DNA of 64,000 nucleotides. It comes from Pseudogemmobacter faecipullorum (lineage in GTDB: Bacteria > Pseudomonadota > Alphaproteobacteria > Rhodobacterales > Rhodobacteraceae). The notes beneath the pieces are model-generated. The model had not been told where the DNA came from, made no database searches, and saw only the letters and a list, made by a program, of their open reading frames with translations. The translations under genes were made by a program, and so were the position numbers. Positions 56,277-64,000 of this stretch are shown one piece after another (position 1 is the first letter of the stretch; each line of letters begins with the position of its first letter). The stretch lies in the NCBI RefSeq assembly GCF_020539525.1, contig NZ_JACDXX010000009.1:1-64000 (forward strand), in the 5' to 3' direction.

Positions 56277-57345
56277 GATGGATGAACCTTTCGATGACGA
56301 CAGCGCCGGTGGCGCAGCAGGGGAGGTGATCCGCATCACCCTTGAGGATGACACGCCTGCGCGTCTTGATAAGGCGCTGACCCTTGCAGTGCCAGAGGAG
56401 GCGGCTTTGTCGCGCTCGCGTCTGGCAAGGCTGATCGAGGCCGGTGCGGTGTCGCGTGGCGGTGTGGTGATCACTGATCAGAAGGCCAAAGTCACCCCGG
56501 GCGAGATCTGGGAAATCCGGCTGGGCCCGGCTGAGCCGGTCGAGACCCTGGCCGAAAATATTCCGCTCGATGTCATCTATGAGGATGACGATCTGATCGT
56601 CATCAACAAACCGGCCGGCATGGTGGTGCATCCCGCGCCCGGCACGCCCTCGGGCACGCTGGTCAATGCCTTGCTCTACCATTGCGGCGAGACCCTCTCG
56701 GGGATCGGCGGCGAGCGGCGCCCGGGCATTGTGCACCGGATCGATAAAGAGACCTCGGGTCTGCTGGTGGCGGCGAAATCCGACCGCGCCCATCACGGCC
56801 TTGCGGCGCAGTTTGAGGCGCATAGCGTGACCCGGCATTATCTGGCGATCTGCCATGGCGTGCCCGAAGGCTCTGACCCGCGGCTGCGCGGCACGCGCGG
56901 TGTCAGCTTTGAGGCTGCCGGGGTGATCCGCGTGGCGACCAACCTGGCGCGCCACCGCACCGACCGGCAGAAACAGGCGGTCTGCTGGCCGCCTGAGGGC
57001 CGTCATGCCGTGACCCGGGCCCATGTGGTCGAGCGGTTCCAGGGCCAGGCGGCGCTGATTGACTGCTGGCTGGAGACCGGGCGCACCCATCAGATCCGCG
57101 TGCATCTGGCCTGGGCCGGGCATGGGCTGCTGGGCGATCCGACCTATGGCGGGCGGCGTAAGCTCTCGGAAAAGCTGGTCGGGGCCGGAGCCCAGGCGGC
57201 GGCGGATTTCCCGCGCCAGGCTTTGCATGCGGCCAGCCTGGGCTTTATCCATCCGGTGACCGGGGCGCAGATGGAATTTGAAAGCGATCTGCCTGAGGAT
57301 ATGGCGGCCTTGCTTGCGGCTCTGCGTCAGGGCGTTTCCAGCTGA
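56275..57345 (+). CDS. rluD: Ribosomal large subunit pseudouridine synthase, RluA/RluD family
   Basis: Likely converts uridines in helix 69 of 23S rRNA. The 356-residue protein has an N-terminal S4 RNA-binding domain (about residues 25-95: RLDKALTLAVPEEAALSRSR), the catalytic-Asp motif HRIDKETSGLLVAAK at about residue 160 and GRTHQIRVHLAWAGHGLLGDPTYGG near the C-terminus. Both ATG 56275 and ATG 56278 are possible starts. The start overlaps that of the divergent DUF6476 gene. Confidence 0.9.
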   Translation: MMDEPFDDDSAGGAAGEVIRITLEDDTPARLDKALTLAVPEEAALSRSRLARLIEAGAVSRGGVVITDQKAKVTPGEIWEIRLGPAEPVETLAENIPLDVIYEDDDLIVINKPAGMVVHPAPGTPSGTLVNALLYHCGETLSGIGGERRPGIVHRIDKETSGLLVAAKSDRAHHGLAAQFEAHSVTRHYLAICHGVPEGSDPRLRGTRGVSFEAAGVIRVATNLARHRTDRQKQAVCWPPEGRHAVTRAHVVERFQGQAALIDCWLETGRTHQIRVHLAWAGHGLLGDPTYGGRRKLSEKLVGAGAQAAADFPRQALHAASLGFIHPVTGAQMEFESDLPEDMAALLAALRQGVSS

Positions 57346-57424
57346 GTTTTTCAGGCGGCTGCCGGGGAAAAGCCCGGTTGCCGCTGACATTGCTGTGATT
57401 TTCCGTAACAACCTCTTTTCTCAG

Positions 57425-57449
57425 GGAACAACCGCCCCCATCTCGCGTT
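57425..57449 (+). promoter_or_regulatory. Candidate ECF-sigma promoter upstream of rpoH
   Basis: GGAAC (57425-57429), a 16-bp spacer and CGTT (57446-57449) match the EcfG-type general-stress promoter GGAAC-N16/17-CGTT, 112 bp before the rpoH ATG. Most Rhodobacteraceae lack EcfG, so another ECF sigma or chance must be considered. Confidence 0.4.
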
Positions 57450-57561
57450 GGTATGCCATCAGTCCCGCCCTGTGACGGGGGATTGGTGGATGAGATTGCC
57501 AGACGAAATTGAGACGGTCCGCCGGGGGCTTAAAGCACCGGCAAGGAACAGGGGGCAGATC

Positions 57562-58458
57562 ATGAGCACCTATACCAACCTTCCCGCACCGAGCCCCGAG
57601 CAGGGGCTCAACCGTTATCTGCAGGAAATCCGCAAATTCCCGCTGCTTGAGCCGGAACAGGAATATATGCTGGCCAAGGCCTGGGTCGAACGCCAGGACA
57701 GCCAAGCCGCGCATCAGCTGGTCACCTCGCATCTGCGGCTCGCGGCGAAAATCGCCATGGGTTATCGCGGCTATGGGCTGCCGCAGGCTGAGGTGATTTC
57801 CGAGGCCAATGTCGGCCTGATGCAGGCGGTCAAACGCTTTGATCCGGAAAAAGGCTTCCGCCTTGCGACCTATGCAATGTGGTGGATCCGCGCCTCGATC
57901 CAGGAATATATCCTGCGGTCCTGGAGCCTGGTGAAAATGGGCACCACCTCGGCGCAGAAGAAGCTGTTCTTCAATCTGCGCAAGGCCAAGGCAAAGCTCG
58001 GCGCGCTGGAGGAGGGCGACCTTCGTCCGGAAAACGTCGCGCAGATCGCCAAAGATCTTTCGGTCACTGAAAGTGAAGTGATCGAGATGAACCGCCGTCT
58101 GGCGGGCTCGGATGCCTCGCTGAACGTTTCGGTTGGTTCGGACGGCGATAGTTCCAGCCAGTGGCAGGACTGGCTCGAGGATGAGAACAGCGATCAGGCC
58201 GGCGCCTATGCCGAAAAGGATGAGCTGGATGCGCGGCGTGAAATGCTGGTCAGCGCCATGTCGGTGCTGAACGAGCGCGAGAAAGACATTCTGATGCAGC
58301 GCCGCCTTTCGGAAGAGCCGGTGACGCTGGAGGAGCTGTCGGAAAGCTATAAGGTCTCGCGCGAACGGATCCGCCAGATCGAGGTCCGGGCTTTTGAAAA
58401 ACTACAGGCGCGGATGCGCGAGCTGGCCCGGAGCAAGGGCATGACCATCCCGGCCTGA
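57562..58458 (+). CDS. rpoH: RNA polymerase heat-shock sigma factor (sigma-32)
   Basis: The 298-residue protein has sigma-70 region 2 with [38 protein letters not shown] and [21 protein letters not shown], the RpoH box [13 protein letters not shown] and region 4 with [21 protein letters not shown]. It resembles the RpoH(I) form of Rhodobacter rather than RpoH(II). ATG 57562 follows a GGGGGCAG-type Shine-Dalgarno. Confidence 0.93.
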   Translation: MSTYTNLPAPSPEQGLNRYLQEIRKFPLLEPEQEYMLAKAWVERQDSQAAHQLVTSHLRLAAKIAMGYRGYGLPQAEVISEANVGLMQAVKRFDPEKGFRLATYAMWWIRASIQEYILRSWSLVKMGTTSAQKKLFFNLRKAKAKLGALEEGDLRPENVAQIAKDLSVTESEVIEMNRRLAGSDASLNVSVGSDGDSSSQWQDWLEDENSDQAGAYAEKDELDARREMLVSAMSVLNEREKDILMQRRLSEEPVTLEELSESYKVSRERIRQIEVRAFEKLQARMRELARSKGMTIPA

Positions 58459-58470
58459 TTTTAGCGCATG

Positions 58471-58499
58471 ACCCCGCCAGAGTTTCTGGCGGGGTTTTT
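58471..58499 (+). terminator. Terminator of rpoH
   Basis: ACCCCGCCAGA / TCTGGCGGGGT forms an 11-bp stem followed by TTTT. Confidence 0.85.
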
Positions 58500-58664
58500 A
58501 AATCTGCCGCTCCCGGCCGGCGGCCCGACCTGGCGCTGCTGCGCCTCTCGCACGCCAGAGGGCGGGGAGAGGCCGGGCGGGGCGGAGCCTCTTTCCTTCT
58601 GTTGCCGCAAGCCTCGGCAGGGTTTAGGAGAGGGGGCAAGAAAACCCGCCTGTGAGGAAAATCC

Positions 58665-59357
58665 ATGCGAATGATCGACACTTTCGTTAAGCCGATGCAT
58701 CGCGAGGGCATCCCCTTCGTTGCGATTTTCGCCGCCATCACCCTGGTGCTGTTCCTGGTCTGGGAGCCGCTGGGCTGGATTGGTGCCGGTCTGACGGTCT
58801 GGTGCTATTATTTTTTCCGCGACCCCAAACGCGCGGTGCCGGAAAACAAGGGCCTGCTGGTCAGCCCGGCCGATGGTATTGTCTCGATGATCACCAAAGC
58901 CGTGCCGCCGGTCGAGCTGGGCCTTGGCCCGGAAGCCCTGACCCGGGTTTCGGTTTTCATGTCGGTGTTTAACTGCCATGTGAACCGCGCGCCGATTTCC
59001 GGCAAGGTCACGGCTGTTGCTTACCGCTCGGGTAAATTCCTCAATGCCTCGCTCGACAAGGCCTCGGTCGATAATGAGCGCAATGCTCTGGCGATTGAGC
59101 TGGAGGATGGCCGTCATATCGCCGTGGTGCAGATTGCCGGTCTTGTAGCCCGCCGCATCGTCTGCTGGTCGCGCCCGGGCAGCTATCTGCGCACGGGTGA
59201 GCGTTTTGGTCTGATTCGTTTCGGCTCGCGCCTTGATGTCTATCTGCCCGAAGGGGTCGAGCCCCAGGTTGCGCTTGGTCAGACTGCGGTTGCCGGGGAA
59301 ACCGTTCTGGCGGTGATCGGTGAAACGGTTCCGGCCCGTCACGCCCGGATGGAGTGA
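58665..59357 (+). CDS. psd: Phosphatidylserine decarboxylase
   Basis: Makes phosphatidylethanolamine from phosphatidylserine at the membrane. The 230-residue short-type proenzyme has two N-terminal hydrophobic helices, [14 protein letters not shown] with the catalytic His, and the self-cleavage Gly-Ser in [11 protein letters not shown], where the pyruvoyl group forms. ATG 58665 has GAGGAAA upstream. Its stop lies two bases before the pssA start. Confidence 0.92.
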   Translation: MRMIDTFVKPMHREGIPFVAIFAAITLVLFLVWEPLGWIGAGLTVWCYYFFRDPKRAVPENKGLLVSPADGIVSMITKAVPPVELGLGPEALTRVSVFMSVFNCHVNRAPISGKVTAVAYRSGKFLNASLDKASVDNERNALAIELEDGRHIAVVQIAGLVARRIVCWSRPGSYLRTGERFGLIRFGSRLDVYLPEGVEPQVALGQTAVAGETVLAVIGETVPARHARME

Positions 59358-59359
59358 AC

Positions 59360-60163
59360 ATGAGCTCTGGCCCCGATATGCCTGAGGCGGAAGGCGATCT
59401 GGCCGCTCCGCCGGCCGCGCCGCCGCCGGGCCGTGAGCCCGAGCGTCAGTTGCTGCTGATCCGGCTGTTGCCGAATCTCGTCTCGATCCTCTCGCTCTGT
59501 GCCGGTCTGACGGCGGTGCGCTTTGCGATTTCGGGCCATATCAGCACCGCGGTGCTGCTGATCGTGCTGGCGGCCTGTCTCGACGGGCTCGACGGGCGGC
59601 TGGCGCGGATGCTGCATTCGGAAAGCGCCATCGGGGCCGAACTCGACAGCCTTTGCGATTTCGTGAATTTCGGCGTGGTGCCGGCGCTGGTGCTCTATTC
59701 CTGGGGGCTGCGCACCGATGCCTCGATGGGCTGGATCGCGGTGCTGATCTATGCGGTCTGCTGTATGCTGCGCCTCGCGCGGTTCAATGTGGGCTCGCGC
59801 GCGGCGGTCCCGGCCGAGAAGACCGGTTTTCTCGGTGTGCCCTCGCCCGCGGGGGCGATGCTGGCGCTGACGCCGATCTATTTCTCGCAGGTCACGCAAA
59901 GTTTCCTGCCGCCGGGCATCACCTCTTTCTGGATGGTGGGCGTGGGAGCGATGATGATTTCGCGGCTGCCGACCCCCAGTCTGAAGCGGGTGCGCATCCC
60001 GGCTTCGGCGGCCCCCTTCGTTCTGGTGGCGGCGGTGGCCGGGGTGGCGCTGGTGATCACCTGGCCCTGGTGGACACTTCTGTTGTTCTCGCTGTGCTAT
60101 TCCTCCATGCTGGTCTGGTACATTTTGCGCTGGCTGCGCCAGCGTGGTACCGGGGCGGCCTGA
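59360..60163 (+). CDS. pssA: CDP-diacylglycerol-serine O-phosphatidyltransferase
   Basis: Makes phosphatidylserine, the substrate of the neighbouring Psd. The 267-residue membrane protein has the CDP-alcohol phosphatidyltransferase motif DGLDGRLARMLHSESAIGAE followed by LDSLCD (metal-binding Asp residues), and six to eight helices in all. ATG 59360 has GGAG five bases upstream; a GTG at 59354 is in frame but overlaps the psd stop. Confidence 0.92.
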   Translation: MSSGPDMPEAEGDLAAPPAAPPPGREPERQLLLIRLLPNLVSILSLCAGLTAVRFAISGHISTAVLLIVLAACLDGLDGRLARMLHSESAIGAELDSLCDFVNFGVVPALVLYSWGLRTDASMGWIAVLIYAVCCMLRLARFNVGSRAAVPAEKTGFLGVPSPAGAMLALTPIYFSQVTQSFLPPGITSFWMVGVGAMMISRLPTPSLKRVRIPASAAPFVLVAAVAGVALVITWPWWTLLLFSLCYSSMLVWYILRWLRQRGTGAA

Positions 60164-60199
60164 ACGGTTCTCCCCGGCCTGAACGTCAGGGAGTAAACC

Positions 60200-61180
60200 A
60201 TGAATACGATCAACTGGGGCATCATCGGCGCGTCGCGCTTCGCGCGTGAGCATATGGGCCCGGCCATCCATGCGGCAGAGGGGGCGCGGCTTTGCGCCCT
60301 TGCCAGCTCTGATCCGGCGAAAGCTGCCGGGTTTCAGGCCTTTTGTCCCGATCTGCAGCTGGTGCAGGGCTATGAGGCCCTGCTAGCCGATCCCGGCATC
60401 GACGCGATCTATATTCCTTTGCCCAATCACCTGCATGTCGAGGCCAGCCTGCAAGCGGCAGCGGCGGGCAAACATGTGCTGTGCGAAAAGCCGATGGGGC
60501 TGACGGTCGGGGATTATGACCGGCTGATCGCGGCACGCGATGGCGCGGCACTGCAGATGGCCGAGGCCTTTATGATCCTGCATCATCCGCAATGGCATCA
60601 GGTGCGCGACTGGATCCGGGCCGGCGAGATCGGCGAGATTATCCATGCCGATGCCGCCTTCAGCTTCCGGCTCGAGGACAGCGGCAATATCCGCATGCGG
60701 CCCGAAACCGCGGGCGGCTCGCTGCGCGATATCGGGGTCTATACCTTTGGCGCTCTGCGCTATGCCACCGGGGCTGAGGTCGATCCGGCAGGCCTTGTGG
60801 CGCGGCTGGGGCTTGAGAATGGCGTCGATACTTTTGCCCATGTCTTTGGCGAAATGGCGGGGCCGGGGCGGCGCTTTACCTTTGCCTCGACCACCTCGAT
60901 GCGGGCGGCCAAGCGCCAGACCGTGGTGATCCAGGGCACGAAGGGGCTGATCCGGGTCGATGGCGGCGCGTTCAATGCCAATGTGCATGATCTGGCGCGG
61001 GTCGAGCTGCAGCAGGGCAGCCGTACAATCAGCGAACGCTATCCGGCGGTGAATCAGTACCGCCTGCAGGTAGAGGCCTTTGGCCGCGCCATCCGGGGCG
61101 AGGCTGACTATCCGGTGCCGCTCGAATTCTCGCGCGGCACCCAGGCGGCGCTGGATGCGGTGTTCCGCATCGCAGGCTGA
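60200..61180 (+). CDS. Gfo/Idh/MocA-family oxidoreductase
   Basis: The 326-residue protein has the N-terminal Rossmann fold (NWGIIGASRFAREHMGPAI), the family EKPMGLTVGDYDRL motif (catalytic Lys in CEKP) at about residue 95, and a C-terminal beta-sheet domain with GGSLRDIGVY and FASTTSMRAAKRQTVV. It probably oxidises a sugar or polyol with NAD(P)+; the substrate is unknown. It follows pssA by 36 bp but is not related to lipid synthesis. Confidence 0.8.
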   Translation: MNTINWGIIGASRFAREHMGPAIHAAEGARLCALASSDPAKAAGFQAFCPDLQLVQGYEALLADPGIDAIYIPLPNHLHVEASLQAAAAGKHVLCEKPMGLTVGDYDRLIAARDGAALQMAEAFMILHHPQWHQVRDWIRAGEIGEIIHADAAFSFRLEDSGNIRMRPETAGGSLRDIGVYTFGALRYATGAEVDPAGLVARLGLENGVDTFAHVFGEMAGPGRRFTFASTTSMRAAKRQTVVIQGTKGLIRVDGGAFNANVHDLARVELQQGSRTISERYPAVNQYRLQVEAFGRAIRGEADYPVPLEFSRGTQAALDAVFRIAG

Positions 61181-61213
61181 AAAAATGCCTGCCCGGGGTA
61201 AATCCGGGCAGGC
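61180..61213 (-). terminator. Terminator of the AAHS-type MFS gene
   Basis: On the minus strand the stem GCCTGCCCGG / CCGGGCAGGC is followed by ATTTTTT. It also sits just past the stop of the plus-strand oxidoreductase. Confidence 0.8.
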
Positions 61214-61219
61214 CCCGGC

Positions 61220-62488
61220 TCAGGCCAGTCTGCGCCAGAACAGAATGGCTGTGGCCCCACAGAGGCCGACAGCCGCGAAGACATAGAAGCCCCAGGGATA
61301 GGCAATGCCCCAGGTGACCAGGGTGCCGCCGACCAGCGGCCCCATGATGGCGCCGACGCGGCCGATCCCGGCCGAAAGGCCAAGCGCGGTGGCGCGCACG
61401 CCCGGCGGATGGCTGGCGGCGGTATAGGCATAGACCAGCACCTGGGCCGAGAAGACGAAGCAGCCGGTGATGAAGACTGCCGGATAAAGCAGCAGGGGCG
61501 GCATACGGAACGACAGCAGCGCCAGCAGGAGCCCACCGATAAAGAACCACAGCAGGGCGGCGTTTTTCAGCCCGATCCGGTCCCCGATCCGGCCGGCAAA
61601 GACCAGGCCGGTGATCGCGCCCGCATTGAGCAGCAACAGCAGCCACAGCCCGCCGGTCAGCTCATATCCGGCCGAGACCATCAGCTTCGGCAGCCAGGTG
61701 TTCAGCCCGTAGACCAGGATCAGCCCCATGAAGGAGGCGGCCCAGATCCCCAGCGAATTGCGCAGCCAGGGGGCGCGAAACAGCTCTCTCGCCGAGATCT
61801 GCGGCGCTTCGGCCCGGGGCTCGGGCAGGGTAAGACCGTAAGCATGGGCGATGGCTTCGGCCTCGGCCCGGCGGCCTTTTGACAGCAGGAAAGCCGGGGA
61901 TTCGGGCAGCCAGACAAACATCGCCGGGGCAAGGATCAGCCCCGGAATGGCCCCGGCGAAGAACAGCGAGGCCCAGCCATATTCGGCGAGAAACACCAGC
62001 GCCAGCAGCGCGGTGCTGACCGCGCCGACATGATAGCCGGTCATCACCGTGGTGGTGGCCTTGCCGGACTGGCCGCGCGAGAATTCATTGACCATGGCAA
62101 TCGCGGTGGGCAGGCAGCCGCCGAGGCCAAAGCCTGCGATAAAGCGCCAGAGGGCAAGGGTGCCGGCGCCGCTGCTCAGCCCGCAGGCGAGGGTGGCGAG
62201 CGAAAAGCCGAAGACTGACCAGATCATCACTTTGCGCCGGCCCAGATAGTCGGTGGCCAGGCCAATGCTCAGCGCCCCGAGCGTCATGCCGACGAGGCCA
62301 ATGGTGGAAACGAATGTGGCTTCGGCCGGGGTCATCCAGGGGCTGTCGCCGCCGGTCAGGGTGGGGATCAGCGCCCCGAGCACCACCAGATCAAAGCCGT
62401 CAAGCACGACGGCGATCCAGCACATCACCAGAACCGCAACCGCTGAACGCGAGGCCGCCGGCCCTGCGGATAAGAACTTATTCACCAT
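61220..62488 (-). CDS. MFS transporter, aromatic acid:H+ symporter (AAHS) type
   Basis: The 422-residue protein has 12 helices with the AAHS marks VLDGFDLVVLGALIPTL in helix 1 (DGFD for DGYD), the loop 2-3 MFS motif GLATDYLGRRKVM and a similar loop 8-9 GRIGDRIGLKN. Relatives such as PcaK and BenK import protocatechuate, 4-hydroxybenzoate or benzoate. The substrate here is open; no ring-cleavage genes are in the window. ATG 62488 has AAGGAG upstream, preceded by an AT-rich regulatory region. Confidence 0.85.
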   Translation of the reverse strand: MVNKFLSAGPAASRSAVAVLVMCWIAVVLDGFDLVVLGALIPTLTGGDSPWMTPAEATFVSTIGLVGMTLGALSIGLATDYLGRRKVMIWSVFGFSLATLACGLSSGAGTLALWRFIAGFGLGGCLPTAIAMVNEFSRGQSGKATTTVMTGYHVGAVSTALLALVFLAEYGWASLFFAGAIPGLILAPAMFVWLPESPAFLLSKGRRAEAEAIAHAYGLTLPEPRAEAPQISARELFRAPWLRNSLGIWAASFMGLILVYGLNTWLPKLMVSAGYELTGGLWLLLLLNAGAITGLVFAGRIGDRIGLKNAALLWFFIGGLLLALLSFRMPPLLLYPAVFITGCFVFSAQVLVYAYTAASHPPGVRATALGLSAGIGRVGAIMGPLVGGTLVTWGIAYPWGFYVFAAVGLCGATAILFWRRLA

Positions 62489-62586
62489 GGTTTCTCCTTC
62501 ACGGGATCGCCACGATGCTCCTCACCATGCGTCCCGAGCCTCTCAGAACGGCGCGATAAGAAGGGAGTGAGATAGATGTTTCAAGA

Positions 62587-62677
62587 CATAATGACGCAGC
62601 ATTATGATGCATTTGGTTATATTTAAGGCGTAATTCATAACATAATCAGGCGGTAGCATATTTAAAAAGTTATGAAT
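62587..62677. promoter_or_regulatory. Paired inverted repeats upstream of the MFS gene
   Basis: CATAATG-ACGCAG-CATTATG and, 27 bp further on, ATTCATAAC with GTTATGAAT 27 bp apart. Both repeat a TCATAA/TTATGA theme, as for one regulator with several sites. The regulator is not in the window. Confidence 0.4.
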
Positions 62678-62760
62678 AATGCCCTCTGGCCGATCTGCAG
62701 GAGCTGCTGGCCAGGGGCTCTGCCGTTTCGTGTCAGGCGGCCAGAGCGGGGTCCGGATGC

Positions 62761-62794
62761 AAAAGGCCGGCAGAACAGATCTGCCGGCCTTTTC
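62761..62794. terminator. Bidirectional terminator downstream of pepF
   Basis: AAAAGGCCGGCAGA / TCTGCCGGCCTTTT forms a 14-bp perfect stem with flanking A and T runs, 24 bp past the pepF stop. Confidence 0.85.
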
Positions 62795-62817
62795 AGGTGC
62801 ATCGCAGTGGGGCGTGA

Positions 62818-64000
62818 TTACTCCATCGCCTCCAGCTCATCGATAAAGCCCGCGATCATTTCGAGGCCTTTGTCCCAGAATTTCGGGTCCGAGGCGTCAA
62901 GGCCGAAGGGCGCGAGCAGCTCTTTATGATGTTTCGAGCCACCGGCTTTCAGCAGCTCGAAATATTTCTCCTCAAAGCCGGGCAGGCCATCGGCATAGGC
63001 CGCGTAAAGCGCATTCACCAGCCCGTCGCCGAAAGCATAGGCATAGACGTAGAAGGGCGAATGGATGAAATGCGGGATATAGGCCCAGAAGGTCTCATAT
63101 CCATCCATAAAATCGAAGATCGGGCCGAGGCTTTCGGATTGCACCGACATCCACAAAGCATTGATCCCGTCCGGGGTCAGCTCGCCATCCTGGCGCGCGG
63201 CATGCAGTTTGCACTCAAAATCATAAAAGGCGATCTGGCGCACCACGGTGTTGATCATATCCTCGACCTTGCCGGCGAGCAGGGTCTTTTTCTCGGCCGG
63301 GGTCTTTGCCTCGTCGAGCAGTTTGCGGAAGGTCAGCATCTCGCCAAACACGCTGGCGGTCTCGGCCAGGGTCAGCGGGGTGGAGGAGAGCAGTTCCCCC
63401 TGGCCCGCCGCCAGCACCTGATGCACGCCGTGCCCCAGCTCATGCGCCAGCGTCATCACATCGCGCTGTTTGCCCAGATAGTTCAGCATCACATAGGGGT
63501 GAACCGTGGTCACGGTCGGATGGGCAAAGGCTCCGGGCGCCTTGCCCGGTTTCACACCGGCATCGATCCAGCCCTTTTTGAAGAAGGGCTCGGCCAGTTT
63601 CGCCAGCTCGGGGTGGAAGGCGGCATAGGCTTCGGTCACGGTTTTTTCGGCCGTGGCCCAGTCGATCACCTTCGGCGTTTCGAGCGGCAGGGGCGCGTTG
63701 CGGTCCCAGACCTGCAGCCGCTCCAGCCCCATCCATTTCGCCTTCAGCGCGTAGTAGCGGTGCGAGAGTTTCGGATAGGCGGCGACGACCGCATTGCGCA
63801 GCGCTTCGACCACTTCGGGCTCGACATGGTTCGAGAGGTGACGCCCGGTCTGGGGCGTGGGCATTTTGCGCCAGCGATCCTCGATCTCTTTCTCTTTGGC
63901 GAGCGTGTTATGCACCCGGGCGAAGAGTTTGATATTCTTGTCAAACACCAGCGCCAGCGCTTTGGCCGCCGCCTCGCGCTTCTCGCGCAGGGGATCGGTC
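62818..64000 (-). CDS. pepF: Oligoendopeptidase F, M3 family (partial, N-terminus beyond the window)
   Basis: A cytoplasmic zinc peptidase that degrades short peptides. At least 394 residues are inside the window. The zinc motif HELGHGVHQVL is clear, with the third ligand Glu in PLTLAETASVFGEML. FTHPTV-like AHPTVTTVHPYVMLNYLG and the C-terminal HFIHSPFYVYAYAFGDGLVNALY agree with PepF/M3B. The reading frame is still open at position 64000; a GTG at about 63948 is only internal. A full gene would be about 600 codons. Confidence 0.93.
   Translation of the reverse strand, partial: TDPLREKREAAAKALALVFDKNIKLFARVHNTLAKEKEIEDRWRKMPTPQTGRHLSNHVEPEVVEALRNAVVAAYPKLSHRYYALKAKWMGLERLQVWDRNAPLPLETPKVIDWATAEKTVTEAYAAFHPELAKLAEPFFKKGWIDAGVKPGKAPGAFAHPTVTTVHPYVMLNYLGKQRDVMTLAHELGHGVHQVLAAGQGELLSSTPLTLAETASVFGEMLTFRKLLDEAKTPAEKKTLLAGKVEDMINTVVRQIAFYDFECKLHAARQDGELTPDGINALWMSVQSESLGPIFDFMDGYETFWAYIPHFIHSPFYVYAYAFGDGLVNALYAAYADGLPGFEEKYFELLKAGGSKHHKELLAPFGLDASDPKFWDKGLEMIAGFIDELEAME

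Larger units (their letters stand above)
62489..62817. other. AT-rich regulatory region between the MFS gene and pepF
   Basis: No gene is present. From about 62570 to 62690 GC falls sharply. Two inverted repeats occur: CATAATG / CATTATG (62587-62606) and ATTCATAAC / GTTATGAAT (62633-62641 and 62669-62677). They are good operator candidates for the MFS gene. The pepF terminator occupies 62761-62794. Confidence 0.5.

Overview
This is a roughly 64 kb, high-GC chromosomal segment from an alphaproteobacterium, most likely family Rhodobacteraceae (Rhodobacter/Gemmobacter/Paracoccus group). The assignment rests on gene order (murA-DUF2948-hisD-UPF0262-LMW phosphatase, infA-maf-RNase E/G-yacG, trpGD-trpC-moaC-moeA-lexA), on an alphaproteobacterial SOS box (GTTC-N7-GTTC) at lexA, on Rhodobacteraceae-type families (DUF6476, UPF0262, DUF2948) and on an extragenic palindrome of a kind I recall from this family. 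Nearly all of it is housekeeping chromosome with tight operons, many of them joined by 4-bp ATGA/GTGA overlaps.

Layout. 1-4.3 kb: hisN, a four-helix membrane protein, an RraB-like RNase E inhibitor and an anchored divergent polysaccharide deacetylase. 4.3-8.0 kb (minus): pyrC, pyrE and dnaB, with DnaA-box-like sites before dnaB. 8.2-12.2 kb: a small secreted LprI-like gene broken by an amber codon, a conserved protein of unknown role, and glutaryl-CoA dehydrogenase with a divergent LysR regulator. 12.3-15.1 kb: a very Ala/Glu-rich OmpA-family envelope protein and a DUF1624 acyltransferase. 15.2-16.5 kb: an IS110-family transposase remnant beside a lower-GC YjaB-like acetyltransferase. 16.6-24.5 kb: ornithine/lysine decarboxylase with divergent Lrp regulator, gltA, gltX (whose last quarter looks foreign in codon use), comEC and lexA. 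24.6-29.6 kb (minus): trpG-trpD-ung-trpC-moaC-moeA. 30.8-35.1 kb: a taurine-type ABC importer (tauABC) and an APC permease. 35.6-39.4 kb: zwf-pgl-pgi behind a perfect LacI-type palindrome.

41.8-46.2 kb is the clearest accessory region. It lies between tRNA-Thr(UGU) and two identical tandem tRNA-Thr(GGU) genes. It holds an intact IS5-family element without target duplication, the tail of a DUF4238 gene, the C-terminal piece of a phage/plasmid DUF5906-like primase-helicase, and a tyrosine integrase that has both a nonsense codon in its HxxR box and a lost 3' end. I read it as the scar of an integrated element that entered at tRNA-Thr and then decayed.

46.3-64 kb is core again: murA, hisD, UPF0262 and a phosphatase; a redox-type cassette (HxlR regulator, NmrA oxidoreductase, SnoaL-like protein, GNAT) behind a strong inverted-repeat operator; infA-maf-RNase E/G-yacG-tRNA-Phe; rluD with a divergent DUF6476 gene; rpoH; psd-pssA; a Gfo/Idh/MocA oxidoreductase; an AAHS-type MFS transporter; and oligoendopeptidase F running off the right edge.

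I found no CRISPR array, no complete prophage and no convincing new multi-gene defence or metabolic system. The best leads are the decayed tRNA-Thr island, the HxlR operator cassette, the recombinant-looking gltX, the broken LprI gene, a GGAAC-N16-CGTT promoter candidate before rpoH, and the dispersed palindromic repeats.
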